Positions 45,177 through 56,589 of a stretch of DNA of 64,000 nt are shown in pieces. The stretch covers positions 7,955,203 through 8,019,202 of the forward strand of contig OZ038480.1 of NCBI GenBank assembly GCA_964036315.1, read 5' to 3'. The notes under the pieces are model-generated. The model did not search any database. It was not told where the DNA came from and worked only from the letters and a program-made list of their open reading frames with translations. The stretch comes from Acanthosepion esculentum. Taxonomy: Eukaryota; Mollusca; Cephalopoda; Sepiida; Sepiidae. Position 1 is the first letter of the stretch; every line of letters starts with the position of its first letter. The position numbers were made by a program, and so were the translations under genes.

Positions 45177-45230
45177 TCTGAGTTAGTCTGACGATCACAA
45201 ATGGAGTGAAACCCAGGGTCACAAACTCAC
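45177..45230 (+). ncRNA. Hammerhead-ribozyme-like motif (site 3)
   Basis: CTGACGA (45188-45194) fits the CUGANGA core. Stem II (45195-45207, TCACAAATGGAGT) is degenerate but keeps the CAAAT loop I remember from trematode and other animal hammerheads. GAA (45208-45210) leads to a minimal stem III (A-U, C-G, C-G with a CAG loop) and C17 at 45220 (GUC site). Stem I is strong: GT pairs with AC, then after an A.A mismatch TGAGTT (45179-45184) pairs with AACTCA. A competing helix exists: GTTTGTGACCC (about 45160-45170) can pair with GGGTCACAAAC across the cleavage site. Confidence 0.55.
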
Positions 45231-45239
45231 ATCAACGAA

Positions 45240-45640
45240 ACCAAATATGTTAGCTCTGTTGGATTATTTTGTGTATGTATGTACTAGTGAGCAAACCCAA
45301 ATGACTTGACTCACTTTATAGTTCCCCAATTGAAGGTTAACCAATCAGGAGACGTTAAATATTCAATCCGTCGTGTATAAAGGCGGCCATTTTGATTACT
45401 CTCTCCAAAGATGACCAGAAACCAAAGAACAGAAGGAAGAACTACGCTCTGCTACTTTATCGAGATATCCACTGCAAACCTGAACTACGCTTCCCTACCG
45501 TCTTCGACATATTCACTGCCAACCTCTAGATTCTATACTAAAAGACTACCGTCATCATGAACAACAAGCTCTATCGCTGATATTGTGCGATTTCCAGTAA
45601 GTAACGCGCATGTATAATAAATAAATAATATATATAAAAA
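45240..45640. other. No gene recognised
   Basis: Slightly GC-richer patch at 45330-45560 without recognised coding or structure. Confidence 0.45.
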
Positions 45641-45643
45641 TTG

Positions 45644-45647
<4 letters not shown>

Positions 45648-45686
<39 letters not shown>

Positions 45687-46146
45687 TTTGTTTTGTTTTA
45701 CGGGATATCAACCACAATGGCGACAATTTTTTTTTCTGGTAATATTTTTGTTTTGTCAAAAATCTATTTCGTTTAATATTTTTTTTTAAAAAAGTATAGC
45801 TGGTAATATTATTTTTCAAAAACATATTGCTGGTAATATTTTTTTATTTTTTTCTTCAAAAATTTATTTCTGGTAATAATTTTTTACAAAGTATTTCTGG
45901 TATTAAAACCTATTTTTACACTTTTATAATGCCTTTCACCTCAGTTTCTGAGTTAACTATTTGCCCATAGCTAGGACCCTAACAGGTGCTACCACTCCTT
46001 GTCAGGGCGGACCTGGGAACATCAGCAATTAAGAGGTGGTTCCACGCACCTCAAAGCCTCCTGATCAGAGGACTTGCTGTTGGACGTAGTTTATCGTCTT
46101 ACCCTGGACACGGATCTAATTTATCATCATACCCATGATATAGACG

Positions 46147-46205
<59 letters not shown>
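45648..46205 (+). repeat. Dispersed repeat family D, copy 2, between (TA)n tracts
   Basis: (TA)n (about 45648-45684) is followed by TTTTACGGGATATCAACCAC, then CCCATAGCTAGGACCCTAAC, CTTGTCAGGGCGGACCTGGG and two degenerate copies of the GTAGTTTA(T)CGTCTTACC unit (about 46085-46135). A second (TA)n follows (about 46148-46205). Same order as 29141-29560 and 53244-53770. Confidence 0.75.
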
Positions 46206-46208
<3 letters not shown>

Positions 46209-46209
46209 A

Positions 46210-46938
46210 AGGTTTAAAAATCGTCGCAAATTTTATGCCTGATTAATATATCAAAATGCAAAGAACAGAGATGGTTTCTATGCTGCTAATCGTAATGAGA
46301 GGTGAAAACCATAAAATAGAAAAACATTTTAATAATACGCTCCACGTATGAACTTATCTTATGAGTTATGCATCAGGAATCAAATGAAGATATAAAATCA
46401 TTGTCCGTGAGCGACATTGCAGTAGGGCGAGACATGACACATGGCTATTCTTCAAAATTTACCATTTTCTCTATAGTTAGACGAGCCTAGAATTAGCGGT
46501 AAGAATGTCTTGATAGCATCTTGATGAAAATGTTACATTGCGACAATACGAATTTGCCCTAAATCCTTTTACTGAGAGAAAAGAATGAGCAAATATTTAT
46601 CGGTGTTAAATCGCAATTTCTAAAAGAAATTCACCCACGAACAATATTCTGTTGAAAGAGCTGCATCCATCCAGGTGGCTAACGTGTTGCGTTTTTTTTT
46701 TTGTTTATTTAAAGAAGGAAAAGACAAGCATTTGTGTTTTCGTTGCGTGGACAAACATCTTTAGAGATACATGTGAATATAAGATCATTCATCATTAACA
46801 TATTCAGGGCAATGAGATAGAAACAATAGAATCGATAGAACACTTTTAAATATGTTTTCGGACAATAACGAATAATTTAATATCACAAACATTAATGGAT
46901 CCCACAAGGTTCATGCCTAACACATTTTGTTAACTTAT
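46210..46938. other. No gene recognised
   Basis: AT-rich, no supported feature. Confidence 0.5.
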
Positions 46939-47091
46939 AAAGGGTGTTTCATTAGGACGGATTATATATAAGGTTGTTTCATTAAGACGGATTATATATA
47001 AGGGTGTTTCATTAAGACGGATTATATATAAGGGTGTTTCATTAAGACGGATTATATATAAGTTTTAAGGGTGTTTCATTAAGACGGATTA
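46939..47091. repeat. 30-bp tandem array, five copies
   Basis: GGGTGTTTCATTAAGACGGA recurs at about 46942, 46972 (GGTTG variant), 47002, 47032 and 47068; the first three intervals are exactly 30 bases. The word resembles the end of a DNA transposon, but no inverted partner was found nearby. Confidence 0.85.
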
Positions 47092-49420
47092 AATCAGTAG
47101 TAAATAAATCAGTGTTATTGGTGAAAGTTTATTTATTTCTCTATTGGATCATGTTATTTAAGTCATGGCAATTATGTGTGAAAAATAATATCGCCCAAAT
47201 GTCCGCCAAATCTGAAAGAAAAAGAAAAAAATCATTAGACGCTTAGGCTTTCTTCACATTTAAAATCCGTCCAAATTATTGGAATATCCTTTATGAGTGT
47301 GCCGTGCATTTTTAATCAACAGTGTAAACAATAATTTGATTTTATATGGGAGGTATTTTATTGAATTTTCCAGTGCTAAGAGGTCATTTAACACGTAAAA
47401 TGTTAAGTTAATGTAATCTACTTATTTGTTGGAGAATTTCATCTTATCCGCTATAATTTTTAAAAAGATTATCCATAAGCAGGAATAACAATAAAAATAA
47501 TGTTGTTGTCATTTAACTGCCACAGTGAAGCTTCTATCTTACTTTAACTTCCTGTAACCAACTGCGTGTATTAGTGACATTGCCGTCTTTTTGGTGTGAA
47601 ATGATTAAAAAAGATTTAATTGCCAAAGAGATTGAAGGAATTAGTAATTATGTAAATCAATGTAGAACAAAAGAAAAGAATTTACTTATATTTTAAGCAG
47701 TGTGGTGGGTTATGAGATTACAAATGAGACCGAGGCTGACGTAACATTTCAAGAAATTCGAATATCTTATGGCTAAGCTATTATGAAAGAAGCGAAATTT
47801 CGCTAGTGGAGGCTAAGAAGTATTTTGTGACATTTGAACTTAACGGTGTGCTTTTAATGGAAATGCTATAGAGGCTTAATATTTTAGCCAAGAAGACTAT
47901 TAGAAGTAAGTGTCTTGTTGCGCAAACAAATTACAGGATTAACTTGGGCGGACAGAGCGGAGTTAAAGGTCAAAACGGAATCCTTGATGCTTATTTAAAA
48001 ATTTTCTTGTGACATCTTAAAAATGATAGGACAGGCGAATAAGAGAGAGAGGGCAAGCTGATGACTATCGTGTACGCTAGAGTTTGTTGTACAGTTCCTC
48101 TTTCTAGATACGATGTGCCAGAGGGGAAATAATAAGGTGACTCGCTGGTCTTTTTGGCAACGACATTCTGCGACCTGTAAGGAGGATGAACGATTCACCG
48201 TGCGTCCGTATCTCAAATAGATATCGGTTCGTGAACCTTCTGTCGTCGCCGATGCGACCAGGAAAAAGGGGAAATAACTCTCATGTTGTATCCCTAACAT
48301 TCTTTCAACTGTTTTTTTTCCAAACAAGCTGTTTCTCGACCCTCTTGGATCATTTTATCGTTTATATTTCGTGGATCTCACTGAACATCAACTCAGAACA
48401 TGCCATCTAGTAACTTGGACTCCCTAACTAAGTTAGTAATTTTCCTTCCAAAGACACCTATCAAAGCAAATCGGTTATCGCACGTTCACCTTTAAAGACC
48501 TTAGAATATTAATTTGTATCTTTCATTTGTCGCTAAATTAAGTTGTCAACCACATCTCATATTCGGGAATGTACACTTGACATTTGACGATAGATGACAT
48601 CATTTTGAATAATACGCTTGTGTATCACTCCTCCACTCAACATAATACAAAATTATAATGAAGAAATCAAATCGAATATCAGTAGCGGTGGCCTTCAAAG
48701 CACTTTCTTGATGTTGACTTTACAAGGCTCGATGATAAAAACTTTAACCGCAAATGTGGCTAAAGCTGAAATAACGATTCAAGAACGATTGCTAAAAGGA
48801 AAACAAATCGAATTTCGTTACCAAAATCGATTTAATGATCGATTAACATAAATAATTGCGAAACATTTAATTTGCTGATGCTAATATAATAATTTGTCGG
48901 AGTTAGCTCCTCCTTAATTCCCCAATTGTTCACTAGGGGTCGCTCTCCCAACACTATAAATACTGGAGAACTTCTTGCCTCGTTCTCTTTTCTACTTTGC
49001 ATTTCAGCGAACACATTTAAAAATGTAATCTCTCCCGGAGATCAGCGTTTTCGCCCACTTATGGGAAAACGCCATGAAACACACATACACGTACGTACGA
49101 ACATTCACCAATATACAAACTCTTTACGTTTACACACAAACACAAATGTTGATGTCTTTGTCATTTGTAGATTTGTTGTTTAATACATATATTTGTTGAC
49201 ATATATATATCGGTCTTGTTTGTTTTCTTTACATCTTCGCTTGGACTCAACTTGAGTCCGGCATTTTCTTGTAGTTGGACCTTCTTCTAACAGGAATAAA
49301 CATCAAGTGTTCCTTAGCCTTACAACACTCAAACCTACTCGGTCCTCTACAAATTTATAGACGATTACTATTCATTTTTTACACTATTTATATTCGGACT
49401 GTTCTCCCCATCTTTGTTGT
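47092..49420. other. No gene recognised; possible LTR-like patch at 48860-49150
   Basis: Mostly AT-rich. 47990-48420 is GC-richer with 74-110-codon frames that I do not recognise. 48950-49130 has CACTATAAATACTGGAGAAC (TATA-like) and GATCAGCGTTTTCGCCCACT, which look promoter/LTR-like, but no partner LTR was found. Confidence 0.45.
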
Positions 49421-49424
49421 TTTT

Positions 49425-49725
49425 ATCACAACGTTTCGACCGTTGTTTCGTCCGGCCTTCCTCAAGTATATATCGATCTGGGTAACCTACATCGAATTCC
49501 GAACTGAACCCTTATTTAATCTACTGGGGCAGACTGTTCTCATTTTACTTGCTTATGTCTAGGGATATCATCTAATTATTATTTTATTTAGCACTGTTCA
49601 TTTATTGCTGGCCCGTTTTCACTGAGTGCAAGCGCATATTACCCGACCCAGGGATTGAACTCACAACCACTATGCCACCAAATTCACAAACCAGCGATTT
49701 TACCTAATAGGCCATTGTCCGTAGC
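49425..49725 (-). repeat. tRNA-derived SINE copy
   Basis: On the minus strand a head with TGAGTTCAATCCCTGGGTCG (B-box-like, near 49660-49640) leads to a body, then ACTTGAGGAAGGCCGG, TCGAAACGTTGTGAT and the AGATGGGGAGAACAGTCCGAAT tail. Same order as 12205-12490 and 55740-56365, with moderate divergence. Confidence 0.7.
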
Positions 49726-49851
49726 AAAGGGGGACAGGACCAAGAATTGCGTGTACTCGATTCTTTGCAGTTGGTTTACCGATTTTGAAAATCACTGTTT
49801 TAGTAGTTTTTGAAAATCAATGCTTCGGCGGTTCAAAATGATAAAGCGGTC

Positions 49852-49852
49852 A

Positions 49853-49910
<58 letters not shown>

Positions 49911-49923
49911 CGTCGGTCTGTTC

Positions 49924-49963
<40 letters not shown>

Positions 49964-49975
49964 GTCGGTCTGTTC

Positions 49976-50026
<51 letters not shown>

Positions 50027-50079
50027 CGTCGGTCTGTTCTTATCTATCTATCTATCTATATATCTATGTCGGTCTGTTC

Positions 50080-50147
<68 letters not shown>

Positions 50148-50155
50148 GTCAGTTC

Positions 50156-50194
<39 letters not shown>

Positions 50195-50207
50195 CGTCGG
50201 TCTGTTC

Positions 50208-50258
<51 letters not shown>

Positions 50259-50273
50259 CGTCGCTCTGTTCTC

Positions 50274-50307
<34 letters not shown>

Positions 50308-50315
50308 GTCAGTTC

Positions 50316-50355
<40 letters not shown>

Positions 50356-50400
50356 GTCGGTCTGTTCTTATCTATATATGTCTGTCTGTCTGTCTGTTTG

Positions 50401-50455
<55 letters not shown>

Positions 50456-50494
50456 GTCGGCCTGTTCTTATCTATCTATGTCTGTCTGTCTGTC

Positions 50495-50546
<52 letters not shown>

Positions 50547-50559
50547 CGTCGGTCTGTTC

Positions 50560-50614
<55 letters not shown>

Positions 50615-50627
50615 CGTCGGTCTGTTC

Positions 50628-50679
<52 letters not shown>

Positions 50680-50687
50680 GTCAGTTC

Positions 50688-50743
<56 letters not shown>

Positions 50744-50775
50744 GTCGGCCTGTTCTTATCTATCTATGTCGGTCG

Positions 50776-50867
<92 letters not shown>

Positions 50868-50900
50868 GTCTGTCTGTCTCTCTGTATCTATCTATCTACA
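49852..50900. repeat. Compound (TATC)n array with a recurring 13-base interruption
   Basis: About 1.05 kb of (TATC)n, punctuated about a dozen times by GTCGGTCTGTTCT (or GTCAGTTCC, GTCTGTCTG variants), e.g. at 49912, 49964, 50026 and 50195. All three plus-strand frames stay open for 330-382 codons because the period of four cycles the frames. The Ser-Ile-Tyr-Leu translations are artefacts of the repeat. Confidence 0.95.
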
Positions 50901-51460
50901 AAAATTTTTACATTTGAAACACATTTTAAAAACATATTCGCCAGCTTTGTATAGTTAATTTAATGAATTTTAAATTTTAAACAACTAGCTTTGCTGACTA
51001 ATTCCCTAAAGAGTTTCAATTATATAAACAAAATAATGCCACCGGAAGCACAATCTATGTTCAATTCCATTGAGTGGGCGTATCCCTTCAAACAGTACCA
51101 TTGTCAAAGCCACAATAGTGGAGTCTGGATCAATCTCAGATACAAGCCGACGGAGACTGAACATTTCATTGCTATGAATGCTCAGCTTAGTGCCATATTC
51201 AGTTTCAGTTGCTGGTTGATCAATCCTCTTTTCAATCCCAGATTCTGCAGATATGCTATGGTGTAAGTTTTTGTAAAACTGTCACACACTCAACATTGCA
51301 TAGTCAAATAAATATAGAAAAAGTCAATTTTAGTTACTAATCTTTCTACACAAAAACTATTAATATTATTACGAATTGGTAAATCTTTCTTTTGTTTAAA
51401 AAATATTTAGAATATTATCTTTTATATCATATAATAATTCTGCTTATCTCTCACTTTATT
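50901..51460. other. No gene recognised
   Basis: A 91-codon frame (50991-51266) contains a moderately complex sequence (PPEAQSMFNSIEWAYPFKQY) but matches nothing I know and has no supporting context. Confidence 0.45.
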
Positions 51461-51902
51461 CCTTAGTTAGTTCGCACGGCCATTACGCCCTGCCAGTGCC
51501 TCATAAATAACAGACTATTCTGTTTTAACTGCATGGAAACACGGAAATGACATATCAGAGATGTTACGTAGCTTCAGTGAGAAAATGAATGAAAGAAAGC
51601 AAGCAAGGAAGAAAGAAAGAAAGAACTTTTTTTGCGGAGGAGGGGTTGTACAATGAGAAATATATTTATTGAAAAAAAAGTTTGAACAAAGTAACTATAA
51701 ACAATTTTTTTTCTATCCTCTTCCAGCTGCAATGATGGAGAGAGCATTACATCTCACCATTGACAGTGAGACACACTGCAAGAGAAAGAACTAATTCTTT
51801 AACGTCTTCTGCCAATACCACCTAAATAATGAACTATTCCATTTTGATTGCGTGGAAAGGCATATCAAAGACGCTTCTTGGCTTCAGTAAGAAAGAAAGA
51901 AA

Positions 51903-51937
<35 letters not shown>

Positions 51938-52745
51938 CGAAGTGTTTAAAGTTTGTTTTAATGAAATGGAAACAAGTTGTCAATTTCATGGTTGGTATTG
52001 CAATATTTTCTTAAAGTTGTCAAGCTCAAATAATAATTAATTTCTACCGATATTCTATTGTCGTAAAACTCCCCATTATTATTAATCTACAAATTAAGAA
52101 TCATCAAAAAATTAAAATATGAAAACCGTATCCTCACTTTGTTAGTTCCTTAATTAGTTCGCACAGCCGTTACCCCCTGTCAATACCTCATAAATAACAG
52201 ACCATTCTGTTTTGACTTCATAGAAACACGGAAATGACATATCAGAGATGTTACTTAGCATCAGTGAGAAAATGAATGAAAGAAAACAAGCAAGGAAGGA
52301 AGAAAGAAAGAAAGAAAGAAAGTAAAAAAGAAAGAAAGAACTAATTGTTTAACGTCTTCTGCCAATACCACCTAAATAATGAACTATTCCATTTTGATTG
52401 CGTGGAAAGACATATCAAAGATGCTTCTTGGCTTCAGTAAGAAAGAAGGAAATAAATAAATAAATAAATAAATAAAGAAAGAAAGAAAGAAAGAAAGAAA
52501 AATCGAAGTGTTTAAAGTCTGTTTTAATGAAATGGAATCATGCTGTCAATTTCATGGTTGGTATTGCAATATTTTCTTAAAGTTGTCAAGCTCAAATATT
52601 TAACGAGATGATACGTGAATTTCTACCGATATTTTATTGTCGTAAAAAACTCCATTATTATTAACTTAAGAATTAAGATTCATCAAAAATGTTAAATATG
52701 AAAACCGTACCCTCACTTTGTTAGTTAATTCCTTGATTAGTTCGC
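51461..52745. repeat. Tandem duplication built from four related (GAAA)n-tailed units
   Basis: The segments AATGAACTATTCCATTTTGA (51827 and 52378) and AATAACAGACTATTCTGTTTT (about 51505, and its variant at about 52191) alternate. Each is followed by ACATATCA(A/G)AGA, (G)CTTCAGT(A/G)AGAAA and a GAAA run. The block beginning at 51790 is repeated at 52341, about 550 bases on, and includes a shared non-microsatellite part (TTTCATGGTTGGTATTGCAA). 51650-51790 also matches the repeat at 8155-8270 (minus strand). Confidence 0.8.
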
Positions 52746-53040
52746 ATGATCGTTACGTAAATGTATTTTGGAAACGGATCTCTATATACTTCCAATCGAG
52801 CAAGGACATTACTTTTAACTTTTCCAGATGTTCCTGTTTAAGCATCAACACCTTTTAGAGCTAAGAAGAAACGACATATAACGATCTCTTCTCGAAGGTA
52901 TCTACAGATGTTCACATTTAGATTCATTTTAAAACTAAAAGAAGTAACTTTCGACATAACCGACTAATGTGGTATTTCTTTGCAACATTATTGAGGATAT
53001 ATTGTTAGTCGGTGTTATATATATAGCATAATAAGTATTA
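52746..53040. other. No gene recognised
   Basis: Short spacer without support. Confidence 0.45.
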
Positions 53041-53148
<108 letters not shown>

Positions 53149-53243
53149 TAGTAATATGTATACATTGCTTAAAGGAGGGTTACATTTTTTTGAACTGATT
53201 GTATATATTATTTGCATATTGCACCTGCATTAGCTCCAGATGT

Positions 53244-53770
53244 TTGGTTTGGTTTGGTTTATTTTGTTTTACGGCATATCAATCTAAATGGGTTATTTAA
53301 TGCCGACAACATTTTTAGGATAGATTCATATGAATAGAATATGTATTCTTTGGTTTACATTGGTTTGGTTTATTTTGTTTTATGGCATATCGACCTCAAT
53401 GGGTTATTTAATGCCGACAATATTTGTTATTGCTGGTAATATTTTGTTTGTCAAAAATCTGTTTTTGGTAATATATTTCCTTCAAAATTGTATTGCTGGC
53501 AATAATTTTTCCCAAAAAAGCATTGTTGGTCATAGTTAATCTATTTGCCCATAGCTGGGCCCTTAAAAGGTGCTACCACCCCGGGTTAGGTGGACCTGGG
53601 AACACCAGCAATTAAGAGGTGTTTCATCGCTCCTCAAAAACTCCTGATCAGAGGCCTTGATGCTGGACGTAGTTTAACGTCTTACCCAGGACACAGATGT
53701 AGTTTAATGTCTTACCCAGGACGCGGATGTAGTTTAACGTCTTACCCAGGACGAGCTCCAGGTGTACCAA
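53244..53770 (+). repeat. Dispersed repeat family D, copy 3
   Basis: GGTTTGGTTTATTTTGTTTT and GGTTATTTAATGCCGACAA occur twice (53255-53315 and 53362-53420), then CATAGCTGGGCCCTTAAAAG and GGTGCTACCACCCCGGG, then three tandem copies of a unit of about 33 bases (GTAGTTTAACGTCTTACCCA, 53658-53752). Related copies at 29141 and 45690 carry one and two of these units. Confidence 0.8.
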
Positions 53771-54205
53771 ATACTTGAAACTTAAGTTAAAAATGTTATT
53801 TAAATATTACTGTACATTTGTAAAGAAATGGGATGGATTTTTTTATTTAATTAATCACAGATTTTTATTGGTTAAAGGCTATTTTTAGTGGATACTCATT
53901 TTGAGTAGACGTTCCGTTTATTCACTAAACAATAGATTTATTATTTATTTTCGTTTACCGGCCGATAATTCTTATTACAGAAAAATATGCCCTCTCCGGT
54001 AAGATTCGAAACTGCTTTACACTAGGGGAAATCGTCATTAGATCTGACGAACGTTGACCTCTCGGCTACAGAGTGCGTCGATGACCAAGCTTTCAATAAT
54101 CTCGTCTTTCAATAATCATACAAAAAGGCTTATGAATGAAGATGAAAGGATCCTATCAAGAATAAGTAGACGGGACATATCTAAATTATTCAACGAAACA
54201 TATCT

Positions 54206-54208
<3 letters not shown>
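53771..54208. other. No gene recognised
   Basis: No supported feature. Confidence 0.45.

Positions 54209-54245
<37 letters not shown>
54209..54245. repeat. (TA)n microsatellite
   Basis: About 18 TA units, 30 bases left of the foldback. Confidence 0.95.
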
Positions 54246-54248
<3 letters not shown>

Positions 54249-54273
54249 GTATGTATTTAGGCAGCATTTTTTC

Positions 54274-54551
54274 ATTGATGCATGTTTCATTAAATAATAT
54301 AGACAAATGTTGTCTATTTATTTTAAGTAAATTCCTTTTAAATTGTCTGATAAGCTTAATAACATTATCATGGAAAGATGAAAGAATGATATTGATACAT
54401 GTTAGATATAATTGAAAACATGTATCAATATGATGATTTTGTTTCATTTTTCAATGATAATGTTATTAAGCTTATCAGACAATATGAAAGGAATTTACTT
54501 ATAATAAATAGACAAAACTTGTGTATATTATTTAATTAAACATGCATCAAT
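54274..54551. mobile_element. Foldback: 130-bp inverted repeats with a 13-base loop
   Basis: The left arm 54274-54403 (ATTGATGCATG ... GATACATGTT) is inverted at 54417-54551 (AACATGTATC ... CATGCATCAAT) with a few mismatches and small indels. TTGTCTGATAAGCTTAATAA is shared exactly between the arms. Only 13 bases separate them, so a transcript would fold into one long hairpin. Flanks are (TA)n on the left and (CATA)n on the right. It could be a foldback/MITE element or a source of long double-stranded RNA. Confidence 0.75.
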
Positions 54552-54666
54552 ACATACATACATACATACATAAAGAAATATAGTCTTAGGTTGTGCTATA
54601 TTTATGGGATAAATTGCTTAATATCAGAGATAGAGCGTGTGTAAATATAAAAGTGAACATTGAAGT

Positions 54667-54726
54667 CAGCACTTAGAGGCGACAGTCTGTTTCATGCTAG
54701 ACGCAATCGTCAGGCCTCGAGTGCTG
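54667..54726 (-). ncRNA. Hammerhead-ribozyme-like motif (site 4, best stem I)
   Basis: On the minus strand CTGACGA (54713-54707) fits CUGANGA. Stem II is TGC/GCA closing a GTCTA loop, with a U.U pair next to the core (54706-54694). GAA (54693-54691) is followed by a minimal stem III (A-U, C-G, A-U, loop GAC) and C17 at 54681, a GUC site. Stem I is extensive: GAGGC (54718-54714) pairs with GCCTC (54680-54676) and, past a C/TA internal loop, CAGCACT (54726-54720) pairs with AGTGCTG (54673-54667). That makes 12 stem I base pairs in all. Its stem III matches that of site 1 except for the middle loop base. Confidence 0.75.
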
Positions 54727-54849
54727 CTATTTTTCTCGACTATTTATATATACGGGTCGGTGGTGCATTGTGGGTAGTCTTTTTGGCGGTTATTTTACCG
54801 GAAGTCGTTTATTTGTTTATTTATTTATGTGAATACCCACAATGATATA

Positions 54850-55735
54850 AATTAGCCTGTGATGAAAAACTTACAAAATAGGGCTCATCTAATTTTCTCG
54901 TGCTGGAAAATATTTTTCAGCGAACTCAAACATAGTAAACAAACATTGATTAACAATAATTTTCCCAATTAAATCATCGATAATCAAATGAGGTCATCCC
55001 TACAGAAATGAAACGACGCCAATACTAAAAATACAGCACAACACATCATTACTTTTACTGCACTCGGATGCAGACAAATTACAAATAAGAAGTAAAAAAA
55101 CAACGTTATTTGTATCAGGAGGTAACTTGTTTAAAATAATTCCGTTCATGGCGTCAAACAGATGTTTTAGATACAATTTTTAATTTTCTCAGTTATAATT
55201 AAATCATCTATTATATGAAATTTCCATCTTAATGACAGCGATTTTTTTCTTTGAAGTAATTCAAGTAAAGCGAAATATAGTAGCCAAAAGAATTTTTCAA
55301 AACGTGACGCTGTGAAAATAGAATATCAAATGAATTCTTACATTTATCAGTATTTATTTTATATTTCCTGATGATTTACGTTACATATATTCCTAGTTAA
55401 TATGATCGCTTAAAATCAGTTTATTCGATTTAAGCCCAATTACACTCTATATATATTAATTTATATGTTGTACGTCGGTCACTATTTAAATGAAAAACAC
55501 TTGTTTATTTGTTTAGTCATATTTTATCTATTTTTTTTAAATAGTTTATTTATTTTAATAAGGTTTTATAGAATAAAGTCGTTATGCAAAGGTTTCATAC
55601 ATTTTGTTTAGCAATTTTCCAAAATATTAATTTGTAATTTTCTTCTACAGTTTTTATTATTAACGTTGCATGGTCTGTTTCATTTTATTATTTGCCATTT
55701 AATGTTGGTTTAGGTATTTTTGTTCCATCTATATT
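54850..55735. other. No gene recognised
   Basis: AT-rich without a supported feature. Confidence 0.5.
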
Positions 55736-55739
55736 TTCT

Positions 55740-56365
55740 GAGATGAGGTATTACATTATTATTCGGACTATTACCCTCATCTTTGTTGCCATATTTATTA
55801 CAACGTTTCGGCCTTTCAATATCTGTCTATATTTCTGAGATGAGATATTATGTACACTATTTACATTATTCGGACTATTGTCCTCATCTTTGTTGCCATA
55901 TTTATTACAACATTTCAGCCCTTCAGTATCTGTCTATATTTCTGAGATGAGGTATTATGTACACTATTTACATTATTCGGACTATTGTCCTCATCTTTGT
56001 TGCCATATTTATTACAACGTTTCAGCTCTTCAGTATCTGTCTATATTTCTGAGATGAGGTATTATGTACACTATTTACACTATTCGGTCTATTGTCCTCA
56101 CCCTTGTCGCCATATTTATTACAACATTTCGGTTGATGGTTGGAATGTCAAACTGAACCCTTTATTTCCCTCACTGGGGTAGAAATTTCTAATGGATGTC
56201 AGTTGTCAGTTATCTCCTGTAAATTCACGCTCCTCAAAAACTAATTAATAGTAAATTCCCCTCTCCAAGTTCTCCACTGTCTTAACCGGGTATTGAACTC
56301 ACAATCTTTGGGTCCTGTCACTGGATCTAACCAATGCCTTTATCCACTGTGCCATGTGTCCTTGA
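55740..56365 (-). repeat. tRNA-derived SINE with tandemly amplified tail
   Basis: On the minus strand the tRNA-like head (56365-56280) has an A-box-like GTGGATAAAGG and a B-box-like TGAGTTCAATACC. A 170-base body follows, then four tail units of about 107 bases (landmark ATTATTCGG(A/T)C near 55761, 55866, 55973 and 56080). Each unit has (C/T)GAAA(C/T)(A/G)TTGTAATAAAT and ACCTCATCTCAGAAATATAG. The tail unit is the same as the 112-bp satellite at 24476-24838. Confidence 0.8.
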
Positions 56366-56589
56366 GGACATCTGTGTATTAATTTCTGGGTATTATAAAC
56401 CTAATATCAGCAGCAACAATTTCAGAGCACATATTGCAATTTTTGCTGTTACCATCATATTTTTACCAGAGCTCATATTGCAATTTTTGTTGTTGTTATC
56501 ACTTTTCTCTAATACTCCTTATTACTGGTTTCCATATTGTATTCATTTCTATGCTTGGTCGGCTCAGGAGATTTTTGTGGCCTAGCATA

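Noticed and set aside
49810..50958. Three overlapping 330-382-codon plus-strand frames rich in Ser-Ile-Tyr-Leu
   Set aside because: They are the three translations of a (TATC)n array; no composition or domain of a real protein.
50991..51266. 91-codon frame as a possible exon
   Set aside because: Sequence is moderately complex but no family is recognised and no clear splice-site pair was seen; not enough support.
56280..56365. tRNA gene
   Set aside because: Only A/B-box-like parts of a tRNA-derived SINE head; no cloverleaf with an anticodon arm could be drawn.
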